In this document: in pieces, positions 16,645 to 25,209 of the stretch
How positions within the stretch are numbered: the first letter of the stretch is position 1
How the letters are laid out: each line of letters begins with the position of its first letter
Source of the DNA: Candidatus Segatella mututuai
GTDB lineage: Bacteria; Bacteroidota; Bacteroidia; Bacteroidales; Bacteroidaceae
DNA length: 64,000 nt
NCBI GenBank assembly: GCA_002439605.1
Contig: DJOI01000074.1
Coordinates: forward strand, 15,599 to 79,598
Direction of reading: 5' to 3'
Notes under the pieces: generated by a model
The model's input: the letters and a program-made list of their open reading frames with translations, nothing else
Told to the model about the DNA's origin: nothing
Database searches by the model: none
Made by a program: the position numbers and the translations under genes

Positions 16645-18336
16645 TCAGAAAGCAAGGACGGGACGCACATGGTTCTGGAAATTATTATTACCCCACTGGC
16701 AGCTTATCCAGCCGTCATCAGAATTTGCTACCCAATACCGCATTGTGGAGCCTTTGAACTTCGAAGACGACCAAAACTTATGGTAATAGGAGAATCCGTC
16801 CCAACTGTCGATGCCCCACATCCATTTATTCAATGCATCGGGAACATTTCCTTGGTTCGACCAGAAGAAATTATCGATGTCCGACGAGGTTTGCTGATAT
16901 CCATCCGCCAAAGCCTGACAACCGCCCAGATTCTGCAGGATGTCCCACCACTGGCCGGAGGAAGGAAGATACCAGCCGGTAGTGGCCGCGGGAACAGGGC
17001 AGGCCGTGTTGTAATTATCAACAGCCTTTAATGCGGGATAATTGTCGAAGTTGCCCTCTAAACTACGGATAAGTTCACAATTGCCGTATCCGCTAATGTC
17101 CGAATAATTATCGGATTTGGATACGCAGTCATTCAACAAATCCAAGTACCGCGATTCGTTTCTCCATATAACTTTCTCTCCTGAGTTTGCGTTTTTAATG
17201 GCCATAACCAGTCCATGCGCCTTGTTTTCACCGCCCAACTTCTCCTTTTCCTTTTTACCGATACGGCTCTTGTCCGTCTGGAACACGATGCCGATGACGG
17301 TCTTGCCCTCCTCGGGGGCGGGCTTTGGCTCGGCTATCGCCACGCTGCCGTCAGCGTAGCGCTTGCGCAGGCCGCCGTCGCTCCACGTGCCGTCGGCGTA
17401 GAAGTAGTCGCCTGCCTTCAGCTCGCCCGCCTTGAAGTGTTGCTTCACTTTCTTTGAGGCGACACTCTCCTCGCCACCTGCACTCCACATTGCACCCGTC
17501 ACCTTCTGCACGTCTATTCCGTCGGCTTTCACGGTAATGTCGTAGGCATACCGCTTGCCACCGAAATAATCAAATTTGCCGGCAGCTTCAGTGTCGGGAG
17601 TATAGGTAAAGGCCTTGTTGTCTATGCTTATTCGGACGAGCGGCTTGCCCGTCATGTCCTGTGGCGGCACCAAGGCCTCGTATTTCTTCGCTGCGGCATC
17701 GTAATAGGGCTTTATCTCGCCGTCCAACTGGTTGCCCGGTGCAACCAAGCCGGCGGTTGAGTGCGTCAGCGGGTCTCCGAAAATGGTGACGGTAGCATCC
17801 TCCAGCTCCTCTGCCGTAATGCCTTCGCCCGCCTTGAGCGTCACTTCGATTTTTGCCATGCGGTGAAGGAAACGGAGGTTTACGGCTTGGTCATAACGCC
17901 CTATGGTACTGGCGTACAGGACATCGAAAGCGGCGTACCCTTTAGTTTGGTCGGAAATATCCGTTTCTACTTCCAGGTCTGGTGTCCATGCCGAGATACG
18001 GTCCTCGGTGGTGTCCTTCCAGTAGAAGGCGTTGTCGGCATCTTTCGGGACAGCGTTGCCAGCGGCATCCATCACATATGGCCTGTTACCAAACACACCT
18101 TTCATTTCCACTCTGATTTCCTCTCCGCCCGTCCACGTGTCCTTGCCTCCGGTGCGGGTCTGCGGCTGCGCCACCTCCGCCGTCAGTTGCAACGGATACT
18201 TGCCGTCTGGCAGGGACGTGCTGCTTTCATCCTCGCTGCTACAGGAAGCGAGTGTCCCGCAGAAGAGCATCATGACCGGCAGCCAGCCGCCGATGCGCCG
18301 CCACGGTCTTCTCTCTATGTTCCTTATCATTTTCAT
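16645..18336 (-). CDS. Fimbrillin-like lipoprotein with C-terminal DUF1566/FISUMP-like domain (second copy)
   Basis: Same plan as its downstream neighbour: lipobox GTLASC near residue 32, then TRTGGKDTWTGGEEIRV with the typical fimbrillin W-x-x-GD/E-x-I-x-V start, FLHRMAKIEVTLKAGEGI (a conserved fimbrillin strand), and a C-terminal part from about 450 (TGWYLPSSGQWWDIL, FWSSSKF, NHVRPVLAF) like the FISUMP/Lcl C-terminal domain. It is 563 residues, nearly the same length as the other copy but with diverged sequence, so the two are old paralogues. They are separated by 28 bases and probably co-transcribed. Role as shaft or tip subunit is not decided. Confidence 0.75.
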   Translation of the reverse strand: MKMIRNIERRPWRRIGGWLPVMMLFCGTLASCSSEDESSTSLPDGKYPLQLTAEVAQPQTRTGGKDTWTGGEEIRVEMKGVFGNRPYVMDAAGNAVPKDADNAFYWKDTTEDRISAWTPDLEVETDISDQTKGYAAFDVLYASTIGRYDQAVNLRFLHRMAKIEVTLKAGEGITAEELEDATVTIFGDPLTHSTAGLVAPGNQLDGEIKPYYDAAAKKYEALVPPQDMTGKPLVRISIDNKAFTYTPDTEAAGKFDYFGGKRYAYDITVKADGIDVQKVTGAMWSAGGEESVASKKVKQHFKAGELKAGDYFYADGTWSDGGLRKRYADGSVAIAEPKPAPEEGKTVIGIVFQTDKSRIGKKEKEKLGGENKAHGLVMAIKNANSGEKVIWRNESRYLDLLNDCVSKSDNYSDISGYGNCELIRSLEGNFDNYPALKAVDNYNTACPVPAATTGWYLPSSGQWWDILQNLGGCQALADGYQQTSSDIDNFFWSNQGNVPDALNKWMWGIDSWDGFSYYHKFWSSSKFKGSTMRYWVANSDDGWISCQWGNNNFQNHVRPVLAF

Positions 18337-18398
18337 GCAGTCTTTATTAATTTCGTTTTGTGCCTACGTCCGATGCATGGCAGCGGCTTTCAGACACA

Positions 18399-19442
18399 CT
18401 ACATTCTTGCATCACCCGAATGGCTGCCCCCGTCGTTCCAGTTTTCGATGGTGCATCCACTGAGGGTCAGCCCCGTCTTCTTCACCGTGATGGTGTAGGT
18501 ATAAGAATAGCCTGCCTCTAATGCGGGCTTGATCAGGTCTTTGTTGGAGTAGGTTTGTCCCTCTCCGTCATCGGGTGAAATCTCGAAGTTCAGGAAGTCA
18601 GCGAGTGTCTGCGGCAACAGAATCATGGAGAGGGTCATCACACCCGTGCTGACATCGTAGTCAGACACGCATTTATATGTGACAGTTTGTGTGGTAGGTG
18701 TGGGATACGTGGATTCGACCAGCATCCAGTCGTTTACGACAGTACCTGTAGCTGTGGCTGTTCCTGTCAACACATCGAACGTTCCCTCGTGAATCAGACC
18801 GCCCAGCTTGTAGTTGGCGAACCGCAACACACTTGGTTCAGAGAATCCGTCGGCATCCGAAACCTGCACCTTCAAGACAAGACGAGCCATCTTGTGCTTG
18901 AAAGAGCAATCGCTGCCGCCAGCTGCGGTGTTGTCCGTGAAGCTGATGACCGGGTTGCCTTTACTCCCTTTGGCACCTGTGGCATAGATGTAGTCTATGG
19001 CTTCCTGCTTCGCCATGGTATGTTGGTTCTCCGTGTTTACCTTGATTTTCCCATTGTCGCCAGGCGGTGAGGATGCATTGTAACTTGATGCAAAAGGTGC
19101 ATACGCAGCGAAGGTGAACTCGCGCGAGGCATCCTCGAAGAAAATGCCTTCTCCGACAGTTGTAGGGGTGAAGTCGGCGGATGTTCTGGTGCTTGCGGTC
19201 TGGTATTCCGCGTTCTTGTACTTTTTGCCCATGGTCGTGGACTCTCCCGGTGCATCCACCGCCATCACGCCGATGTGGTCGGCATTCCACTGATTGTCCA
19301 CAGCGCGGGTTTTCGGTCCGCTCACGCCTGCCGTGATTTGTGCTTCCACCAGGTTGTTCTGTACTGCGTCCTCTTGTGTACACGCTGCCAATAGCGTTGC
19401 TGCTACTGCCAAAAAGAAAAACTTAACGTTCATCGTCATCAT
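18399..19442 (-). CDS. Fimbrillin family lipoprotein
   Basis: A 347-residue predicted surface lipoprotein with lipobox LLAACTQE (Cys near 21). The mature part begins with the fimbrillin-type PKTRAVDNQWNADHIGVMAV, contains FKHKMARLVLKVQVSDADGF, and ends with the characteristic GYSYTYTITVKKTGLTLSG followed by CTIENWNDG. This is the clearest fimbrial (FimA/Mfa-like) subunit in the locus. Starts at 19442, 19439 or 19433 are all possible; the signal peptide fits each. Confidence 0.85.
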   Translation of the reverse strand: MMTMNVKFFFLAVAATLLAACTQEDAVQNNLVEAQITAGVSGPKTRAVDNQWNADHIGVMAVDAPGESTTMGKKYKNAEYQTASTRTSADFTPTTVGEGIFFEDASREFTFAAYAPFASSYNASSPPGDNGKIKVNTENQHTMAKQEAIDYIYATGAKGSKGNPVISFTDNTAAGGSDCSFKHKMARLVLKVQVSDADGFSEPSVLRFANYKLGGLIHEGTFDVLTGTATATGTVVNDWMLVESTYPTPTTQTVTYKCVSDYDVSTGVMTLSMILLPQTLADFLNFEISPDDGEGQTYSNKDLIKPALEAGYSYTYTITVKKTGLTLSGCTIENWNDGGSHSGDARM

Positions 19443-19472
19443 ATTGTTTTTTGATTAATAAAATGTTTATAG

Positions 19473-20086
19473 TCAGTTAGCGTACCCTTTGCCGCTTTCT
19501 GCCTCGTTCCAGTTCGTGATGGTTGCACCTGTCACCCCGGCCTCTACTGGCAGCAGCAGATTACCCGTGAGTTTAACCAGTTTGGCACCGTTATTGAAGG
19601 CGCTCATGCCATCGGTAAGGCCGCTCACTATCCGTTGCGTGTCTCCGTTGTTGAAAGTGATGTCCACCGTCAGCGTCTGTGCTTCCACCGGGATGATGCC
19701 AAGCAGCCGGAAAAAGATGGTAAACTTGTTGCTGTCTTGCCTGAAAGCGTTTGTCACTTGTGCCGCCGCACTACGTTCGCCTGTTGCTATATCCACAGCC
19801 GAAGCCACACCTGAGAGCGTTGCCGTAGCCGACTGTACACGGCTGTAGTCACCTTCGGTGGCGGTCAGAACAGCTGTATATAATATGTACAGGTTACGTT
19901 TCTTTCGATACACTCCAGAAGAAGCGCAAGTTCTTTGCCATTGTCATTCCATGGCACATAGAGCATGTTCTTCCGCGGCACAAAGCGGAAAGTGTAGACT
20001 GTATCGTTTTTCTGCTGCGCAAAAGTTGGAAAAACTGTCGACGACAGCCATAAAAACAAGATGGGAAATAGGATTCTTTTACTCAT
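19473..20086 (-). pseudogene. Chimeric broken gene: 5' end of one fimbrial-operon gene fused out of frame to the 3' end of another
   Basis: The upstream frame (20086 to 19865) has a signal peptide (MSKRILFPILFLWLSS) and DTVYTFRFVPRKNMLYVPWN, which I recall as the N-terminus of OmpA/DUF3575-like proteins at the head of Bacteroidales fimbrial operons; similarity stops after LLECIERN. The downstream frame (19913 to 19473), shifted by one, starts around YILYTAVLTATEGDYSRVQS and ends GATITNWNEAESGKGYAN, matching the C-terminal half of a FimB/DUF5119-like anchor protein. Both halves lack the rest of their proteins, so an internal deletion with a junction near 19880-19900 is the simplest reading. 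Family names are from memory; the frame break is seen directly. Confidence 0.68.
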
Positions 20087-20205
20087 TTTTTAATATGCTT
20101 TTTTAATTTCCAATCCGAAACTCAGCATGCAAAATAAGCGAAAAGATTTGGTTTCTTCCCGATTCTTTCCTATAAAAATTGTCTCAATTGTTAGAATCGC
20201 ACATC

Positions 20206-20259
20206 TTTGTGGTTTAGAATATTTTAGTTTTGTAGCTTAGGATATTTTTTGTCGTTTAG
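20206..20259. promoter_or_regulatory. Three 12-base repeats, candidate regulator binding sites
   Basis: TTTGTGGTTTAG (20206-20217), TTTGTAGCTTAG (20229-20240) and TTTGTCGTTTAG (20248-20259) differ at only two positions. Start-to-start distances are 23 and 19 bases, roughly two DNA turns. They lie 120-173 bases upstream of the fimbrial remnant and just after the AraC-type regulator gene, which could be the protein that binds them. Confidence 0.55.
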
Positions 20260-20286
20260 GCTATCCCCCCTTCATAACACACTATA

Positions 20287-21414
20287 TTATTCCGCCTCTG
20301 TTTTCCTCCATTTGACAGGGGTACAGCCCGCATGTTCCTTGAACATCCTTATAAAATGGCTTGGCGACAAGAAACCAGATTTCTCGGAGATGTCGACAAC
20401 CGTCAGCCTCGGACTTTGCACAAGCAGACGTTTCGCATATTCTATACGAAGACCGGTAATCCAATTTCGGAACGACATGTCATACGTTGTTCTGATGTAC
20501 TCGGACAGGTAGGTGCGGTTGGTATGGAGCATGTCAGAAAGCTCCTGTATGGTAAGGCCTGTTTGGATATAACCGTCCGCATCGATCCATCCTTTGATTT
20601 TTTTCGCAATTTCGACATGGTAGAAGGGAGCATCCTGCTTCTGTGCCAGTTCTCGGCTTGTGGTGTCACACTGGTCTTCCTCCTCTGAAGTCATACCTTC
20701 TTCCATTGCGTTTTCCACCTGTTCGTAAAACAGAAGATAGTTCAGATAGCAAAGGAAGAGATAAATATAAAACGGTATTGATGACAAAATCCAGATATAG
20801 ACGTATTCATCGGGCAGGAATGTCAGCAGTCCACATCCCACTCCGAATATCACAGCCAAATAGGTGAAAATGGAAAGCCATTTGATATAGGCACCGATAT
20901 CGTCAGCACGGGTATCATCGAAAATGCGGATGACCCTGTGATAGGTTCTGAGAAGCCTACGGGTTAGGAACAGCCCATAGCCAACCAGCCATGCGGCCAA
21001 GGCAAACATCGCCGTTGCCTGCAAACCGCCTTTGGGAAACAACAGAAGAACGATGCCGGAAAGAACGGAAAACAGGATCCATAGACAGATATGCGTCCAT
21101 AACCGACGTTTGGTGATATAAAAGCTGTCAAGCAGAGTGGTGAGAGCCGAACTGAACAGCCAGTAGCACAGGAAATAGGTGGACAGGTTCATCAGGATGG
21201 CGGCATCGGCATTCTTAAACCTAATTCCAAAAAAGAAATGTACCGAATAGTTGGCTGCAAGTAACAATATGGCTACCCCCATAATTCGCCGGGAACGCAG
21301 ATAATTTCCAAAAATGGACTTTTCTGGAGTTGGAGCCAACAAAAAATAAAAGCCGAAGAATGACATCAACGGCAGCGCAACACAAAGAGAATAACTGTAT
21401 ATAGATGGTTCCAT
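20287..21414 (-). CDS. AraC family regulator with multi-pass membrane N-terminus
   Basis: About 375 residues. The first two-thirds show six to seven hydrophobic segments (for example LPLMSFFGFYFLLA, ILLLAANYSVHFFF, WILFSVLSGIVLLLF, WILSSIPFYIYLFL). The last 100 residues form an AraC-type double helix-turn-helix: LTIQELSDMLHTNRTYLSEY, FRNWITGLRIEYAKRLL and ISEKSGFLSPSHFIRMFKEH. This architecture is common next to Bacteroidales fimbrillin operons and would place the DNA-binding part at the membrane. The start at 21414 (MEPSIYS) opens directly into the first membrane segment; an ATG at 21486 would add 24 residues. The spacer 21415-21711 shows nothing recognisable. Confidence 0.87.
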   Translation of the reverse strand: MEPSIYSYSLCVALPLMSFFGFYFLLAPTPEKSIFGNYLRSRRIMGVAILLLAANYSVHFFFGIRFKNADAAILMNLSTYFLCYWLFSSALTTLLDSFYITKRRLWTHICLWILFSVLSGIVLLLFPKGGLQATAMFALAAWLVGYGLFLTRRLLRTYHRVIRIFDDTRADDIGAYIKWLSIFTYLAVIFGVGCGLLTFLPDEYVYIWILSSIPFYIYLFLCYLNYLLFYEQVENAMEEGMTSEEEDQCDTTSRELAQKQDAPFYHVEIAKKIKGWIDADGYIQTGLTIQELSDMLHTNRTYLSEYIRTTYDMSFRNWITGLRIEYAKRLLVQSPRLTVVDISEKSGFLSPSHFIRMFKEHAGCTPVKWRKTEAE

Positions 21415-21711
21415 TTTACTATGCCCTAAATTCCTCAACGCTACAAAGCAATATTTTATAAGCCTCTGGCAACAAATAAGTTGCACCAGAACTTAGCCAT
21501 ATCAGAAATTCCACTCATCTTAGTGTAGCTACAACAGGCAAGATTCTGAATGACGTGGCAAAAATACAAATAAAATCTGAGAATCTCACCCTTTTAGAGG
21601 TTTTTTTCCCATCATAGAACAATTTGGCACTCTTTTATTCCACAACCATAGACTATTATACATTGGGCTTACATTGCAAATTACATGACTATCAATAACA
21701 TTATTCGCCTT

Positions 21712-22998
21712 TTACCGCAGTTTGCTACGATAAATGACGAACAGTACTACGCCTCGCAACAGAAGGTAGATAATAAAGGCCAACCACAGGGCATGGTTTC
21801 CCAACCATGGATGCCAGACAAAGAAGAGCACAAAGAAGGAAAAAGAGGCGACAAAGGAAGCACAGAGCATCGACTTAGACTGGGTGATACCCACGAAGAT
21901 ACCATCGAAGACGAATGCCGACATACCTGCCAAAGGGATTAGCACCGCCCACCAGAAATATTCTTCTGATGCGGCAATCACGTTCTTGTCGCTCGTCAAC
22001 AACGAAAGGAAGCCCTCTCCACCTATTATATATAATAAGGTGAAAATAATTGCCACCCCGATGCCAAATATCATCGTGCGCTTCACCACTTCCCGAAATG
22101 CCACCCAGTTTTTGGCACCAAAATACTTGCCCGCCAAAGCCTCAGCAGCATAGGCGAAACCATCCATAAAATAGGAGAAGATGGTGAACATCGTCATCAG
22201 CAAGGTATTGACTGCCAACACGATGGTACTCTCTCTGGAACCTGCCGCCGTAAAGAAGAGGTTCACTGCCACGAGGCAGAGCGTACGGAGGAAGATGTCC
22301 TTGTTCAGAGAAAAGAACCGTTTCAAAGGTTCAGCCGCAAAGAGTTTTTTGTGATAATCGTATTTTCCAAGGCGGCGGTAATAAATGCGATAGAGCGTGA
22401 GAGCCATCAAGAATCCCCACCATTGAGCTATGACCGTACCAAGCGCCACGCCTTCCACCGTCATATCGCAAGCGAAAACCAAGGTGAGCGAGGCAATGAT
22501 GTTGACCACATTCTGAGTCAACGACACCACCATAGGAATGCGTGTGTTCTGCATACCGATGTACCAGCCTGTGAATCCATAGAGTCCGAGCACGGCAGGC
22601 GCTCCCCAAATACAGACATAGCAGTATCTGCAAGCCAGCTCCACGACATCCTCCTCCGGTGCCATCGCCCACAAGCCACACGCAATGATGACTTTCTGAA
22701 GGATGAAGAACAGTAGTCCTATCCCCACTCCTATCGAAAGGGAACGCACCAAGAGCCTCTGCACCTCGGCAAGGTCTCTTCTGCCGAGCGCCTGCGAAGT
22801 CATTCCGCTCGTTCCCATCCTCAGGAATCCGAATAACCAATAGATGACATTAAAGAGCATCGAGCCTACGGCTATAGCCCCGATATAACTCGCATCGCCG
22901 ATATGCCCCACGATGGCGACATCCACCAAACCTAAAAGCGGCACCGTGATATTGCTGATAATCGACGGTACCGCTAATTGTAATATTCGTTTATTCAC
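21712..22998 (-). CDS. MATE family efflux transporter (DinF-like)
   Basis: A 428-residue inner-membrane cation-coupled exporter with about twelve hydrophobic segments in two related halves. The start ILQLAVPSIISNITVPLLGL, then VDVAIVGHIGDASYIGA, is the typical MATE N-terminus, and the second half repeats the pattern. It lacks a regulator nearby. It begins 24 bases after the stop of the DUF3857-like gene and may be co-transcribed with it. Substrate unknown. Confidence 0.9.
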   Translation of the reverse strand: MNKRILQLAVPSIISNITVPLLGLVDVAIVGHIGDASYIGAIAVGSMLFNVIYWLFGFLRMGTSGMTSQALGRRDLAEVQRLLVRSLSIGVGIGLLFFILQKVIIACGLWAMAPEEDVVELACRYCYVCIWGAPAVLGLYGFTGWYIGMQNTRIPMVVSLTQNVVNIIASLTLVFACDMTVEGVALGTVIAQWWGFLMALTLYRIYYRRLGKYDYHKKLFAAEPLKRFFSLNKDIFLRTLCLVAVNLFFTAAGSRESTIVLAVNTLLMTMFTIFSYFMDGFAYAAEALAGKYFGAKNWVAFREVVKRTMIFGIGVAIIFTLLYIIGGEGFLSLLTSDKNVIAASEEYFWWAVLIPLAGMSAFVFDGIFVGITQSKSMLCASFVASFSFFVLFFVWHPWLGNHALWLAFIIYLLLRGVVLFVIYRSKLR

Positions 22999-23022
22999 GT
23001 TTTCAACTTACTTTTCTTACAT

Positions 23023-25173
23023 TTATTTTGCAATCACCATCTGCTTATCAGCAAAAGCACTACAAGCATCAACCAAAGCTAACAGTTTACTCCAATTAGA
23101 GACAGGTTCCACTCTATGAGCAAAACATTTGCGCACATACACTTTTACACATTCATTTCCTGCGCTAGCCTTAACCGTGAACTCACCGCACTCATTAACT
23201 ACCGAAGTCTCTATTTTCTTCAATGCTTCTGCAGAGACCCTATATCCCTGTGGCAACGGAATCTCAATATTCCATTCATCCACAAACGCTATCTTGCGCC
23301 AGACATCATCGGCACGCACTCGGTCCTTTCCTTCCAGTTTCAAAGAAGTACCTATCAATTTTCCAACTGATAGCAAGAAATTGTTTCCTGCTTTTTTCAC
23401 CAATCCATCCATCACATAATCTATATGATAAACAAAGTTGGCACTATCCCTTCTGATACCCAAGCAATCTATACCATATCCATTGACTTGTACGGGGTCA
23501 CTCTCATGATAACCACAGACTTCTGCCTTAAACTGATCTATGTCGTTTTTCTTAAACTCATTGAAAATTCCCTTTAATTCAGCAGCTTCCTTCTTTGCAT
23601 AACAAGAGTACGGATCTTTGTCGTCGTATTTCAAATAACGCCAATAAGCTTCAAGTTGACTTGGACCAAAAAGCGTATTACCAGGACTCACCAACGACTG
23701 ACCATACATCTTCTGCTCACCAGAATAAGTTACCTTCCGATTGATATCAAGTTTTGTACCATCAAGTTTAACCACTATATCATTCACCGACTTATTATCA
23801 TCGGCTTGGCTCACAGGAATCGTTATTTGTTCCTCGGAATCTTGCATATACGCCTTTCTACCTTGATATATGTAAGGTATCTCGGAAGCAACCTTAGGAT
23901 AAGTACCCGGGAAATAGTACTTATTAGTACCCTTTAGACGGAAGAACCAGGAGGTAGAATTATAATTGATCAGTTTATCCACTGGCAATGCACCAAACGG
24001 AGTGGTAATACCCATCTCCAATTCTACACCCAATTTACGCAAGTAGTTAGGCACCGTATTAAAAGTTCGCTGTGAGGCTCCCTCACTAACATATTCAAAA
24101 GAATAAATACGATCAGCTTTCTCCTCGGCAGACATCCCTTCATTTTTTGCAGACTTGAAAACACTCTTCTGCGTACTAGGAAGACCTGCAGGAGAATATC
24201 CACCCTTAGATACATAAGTTTTCTGCAATTTCCAATCGTCTTGCAAGAAAGGAGTTGCATCGGGATTACCTCGAACACCTTTTTGGCGCATAGCCTTCTC
24301 TACTACAGCACTCTTGGTCTTGGTTGGTGTAATATACATCTCTATGAAAGGCGACTGCTCCAAAGGATTATACCAATTGGATGGCTCTGCATCCATCGGC
24401 TTGTCTATAACCATATCAAGGACTGCATTTTTGTCTTTGTCTGTGGTCTGGGTAAATTCAGGGGCACCATTCATCGTTCGATAAACAGTGGCTAGACTTT
24501 GGTCTAGCACACAGTGAACCTTGGTATAAAGGACTGGTTCGTCTTGACGAAGAACAAAAAAGAAAGGATCCAGTTGCTGTTCTTGTGTATCAATCTGATC
24601 TAAAGAAAAGACATCAATGCAGTCGCCCACTTCCAAACCAGGCACTGCAATCTTCTGACTCAAGTCCTTGTCTTTTTTGCCTTCCTTTATATCAACATAG
24701 TCATCCAGACTCACTTCCTGCACTGTACCATTCTTCTTAATGACACGAATGCCAAGCACTGTATTCGTCTTGTGATGATACCCCCATGTCCACTTTCTGC
24801 TTTTCGTCTTGAAAGTAAACTCAGAATAATCCTTCAACGCCTTCTTGTCATTGATTTGGATTAACATACGCTCCATATCAGTACAGTCTATCTGGCGAGT
24901 GAGACGGAGATTGATAAATAATTCCGTCGTAGCCTTACGATAATAATCGGTGCTCAATTCTCGATAATAAGAGAGAATGACGGCCGAAGCATTCTTGTAC
25001 TTGTCTGGAACCGTGCGCTTCTGAAAGTCAGCAGGCGTACTGCTCCAAACTTCTTGCCGCACCTTTTGCGCCAACTTTAAATAATCGGCTTTCTCATCTG
25101 CATTCACAGACAATACCAAGAGCTGCAACAATAGAATACTAAAGACAACTCGGATTACTTTTACCTTTCCCAT
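23023..25173 (-). CDS. Exported DUF3857-type protein without a clear transglutaminase triad
   Basis: A 716-residue protein with a signal peptide (RVVFSILLLQLLVLSVNA). The N-terminal third (LGIRVIKKNGTVQEVSLDDY, GLEVGDCIDVFSLDQ, then DEPVLYTKVHCVL) resembles DUF3857 proteins. The middle, where partners usually have a Cys-His-Asp transglutaminase-like core, shows no GDCK motif, unlike the gene just upstream. Together the two look like a periplasmic or surface pair. Function unknown; lower GC than the fimbrial locus. Confidence 0.68.
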   Translation of the reverse strand: MGKVKVIRVVFSILLLQLLVLSVNADEKADYLKLAQKVRQEVWSSTPADFQKRTVPDKYKNASAVILSYYRELSTDYYRKATTELFINLRLTRQIDCTDMERMLIQINDKKALKDYSEFTFKTKSRKWTWGYHHKTNTVLGIRVIKKNGTVQEVSLDDYVDIKEGKKDKDLSQKIAVPGLEVGDCIDVFSLDQIDTQEQQLDPFFFVLRQDEPVLYTKVHCVLDQSLATVYRTMNGAPEFTQTTDKDKNAVLDMVIDKPMDAEPSNWYNPLEQSPFIEMYITPTKTKSAVVEKAMRQKGVRGNPDATPFLQDDWKLQKTYVSKGGYSPAGLPSTQKSVFKSAKNEGMSAEEKADRIYSFEYVSEGASQRTFNTVPNYLRKLGVELEMGITTPFGALPVDKLINYNSTSWFFRLKGTNKYYFPGTYPKVASEIPYIYQGRKAYMQDSEEQITIPVSQADDNKSVNDIVVKLDGTKLDINRKVTYSGEQKMYGQSLVSPGNTLFGPSQLEAYWRYLKYDDKDPYSCYAKKEAAELKGIFNEFKKNDIDQFKAEVCGYHESDPVQVNGYGIDCLGIRRDSANFVYHIDYVMDGLVKKAGNNFLLSVGKLIGTSLKLEGKDRVRADDVWRKIAFVDEWNIEIPLPQGYRVSAEALKKIETSVVNECGEFTVKASAGNECVKVYVRKCFAHRVEPVSNWSKLLALVDACSAFADKQMVIAK

Positions 25174-25209
25174 AATTCTTCTTTTTTAATTATGAATAAT
25201 ACATTCAAC

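Noticed and set aside
19473..19913. 146-codon frame considered as an intact small fimbrial protein
   Set aside because: It lacks a signal peptide and its text begins in the middle of a known-type anchor protein.
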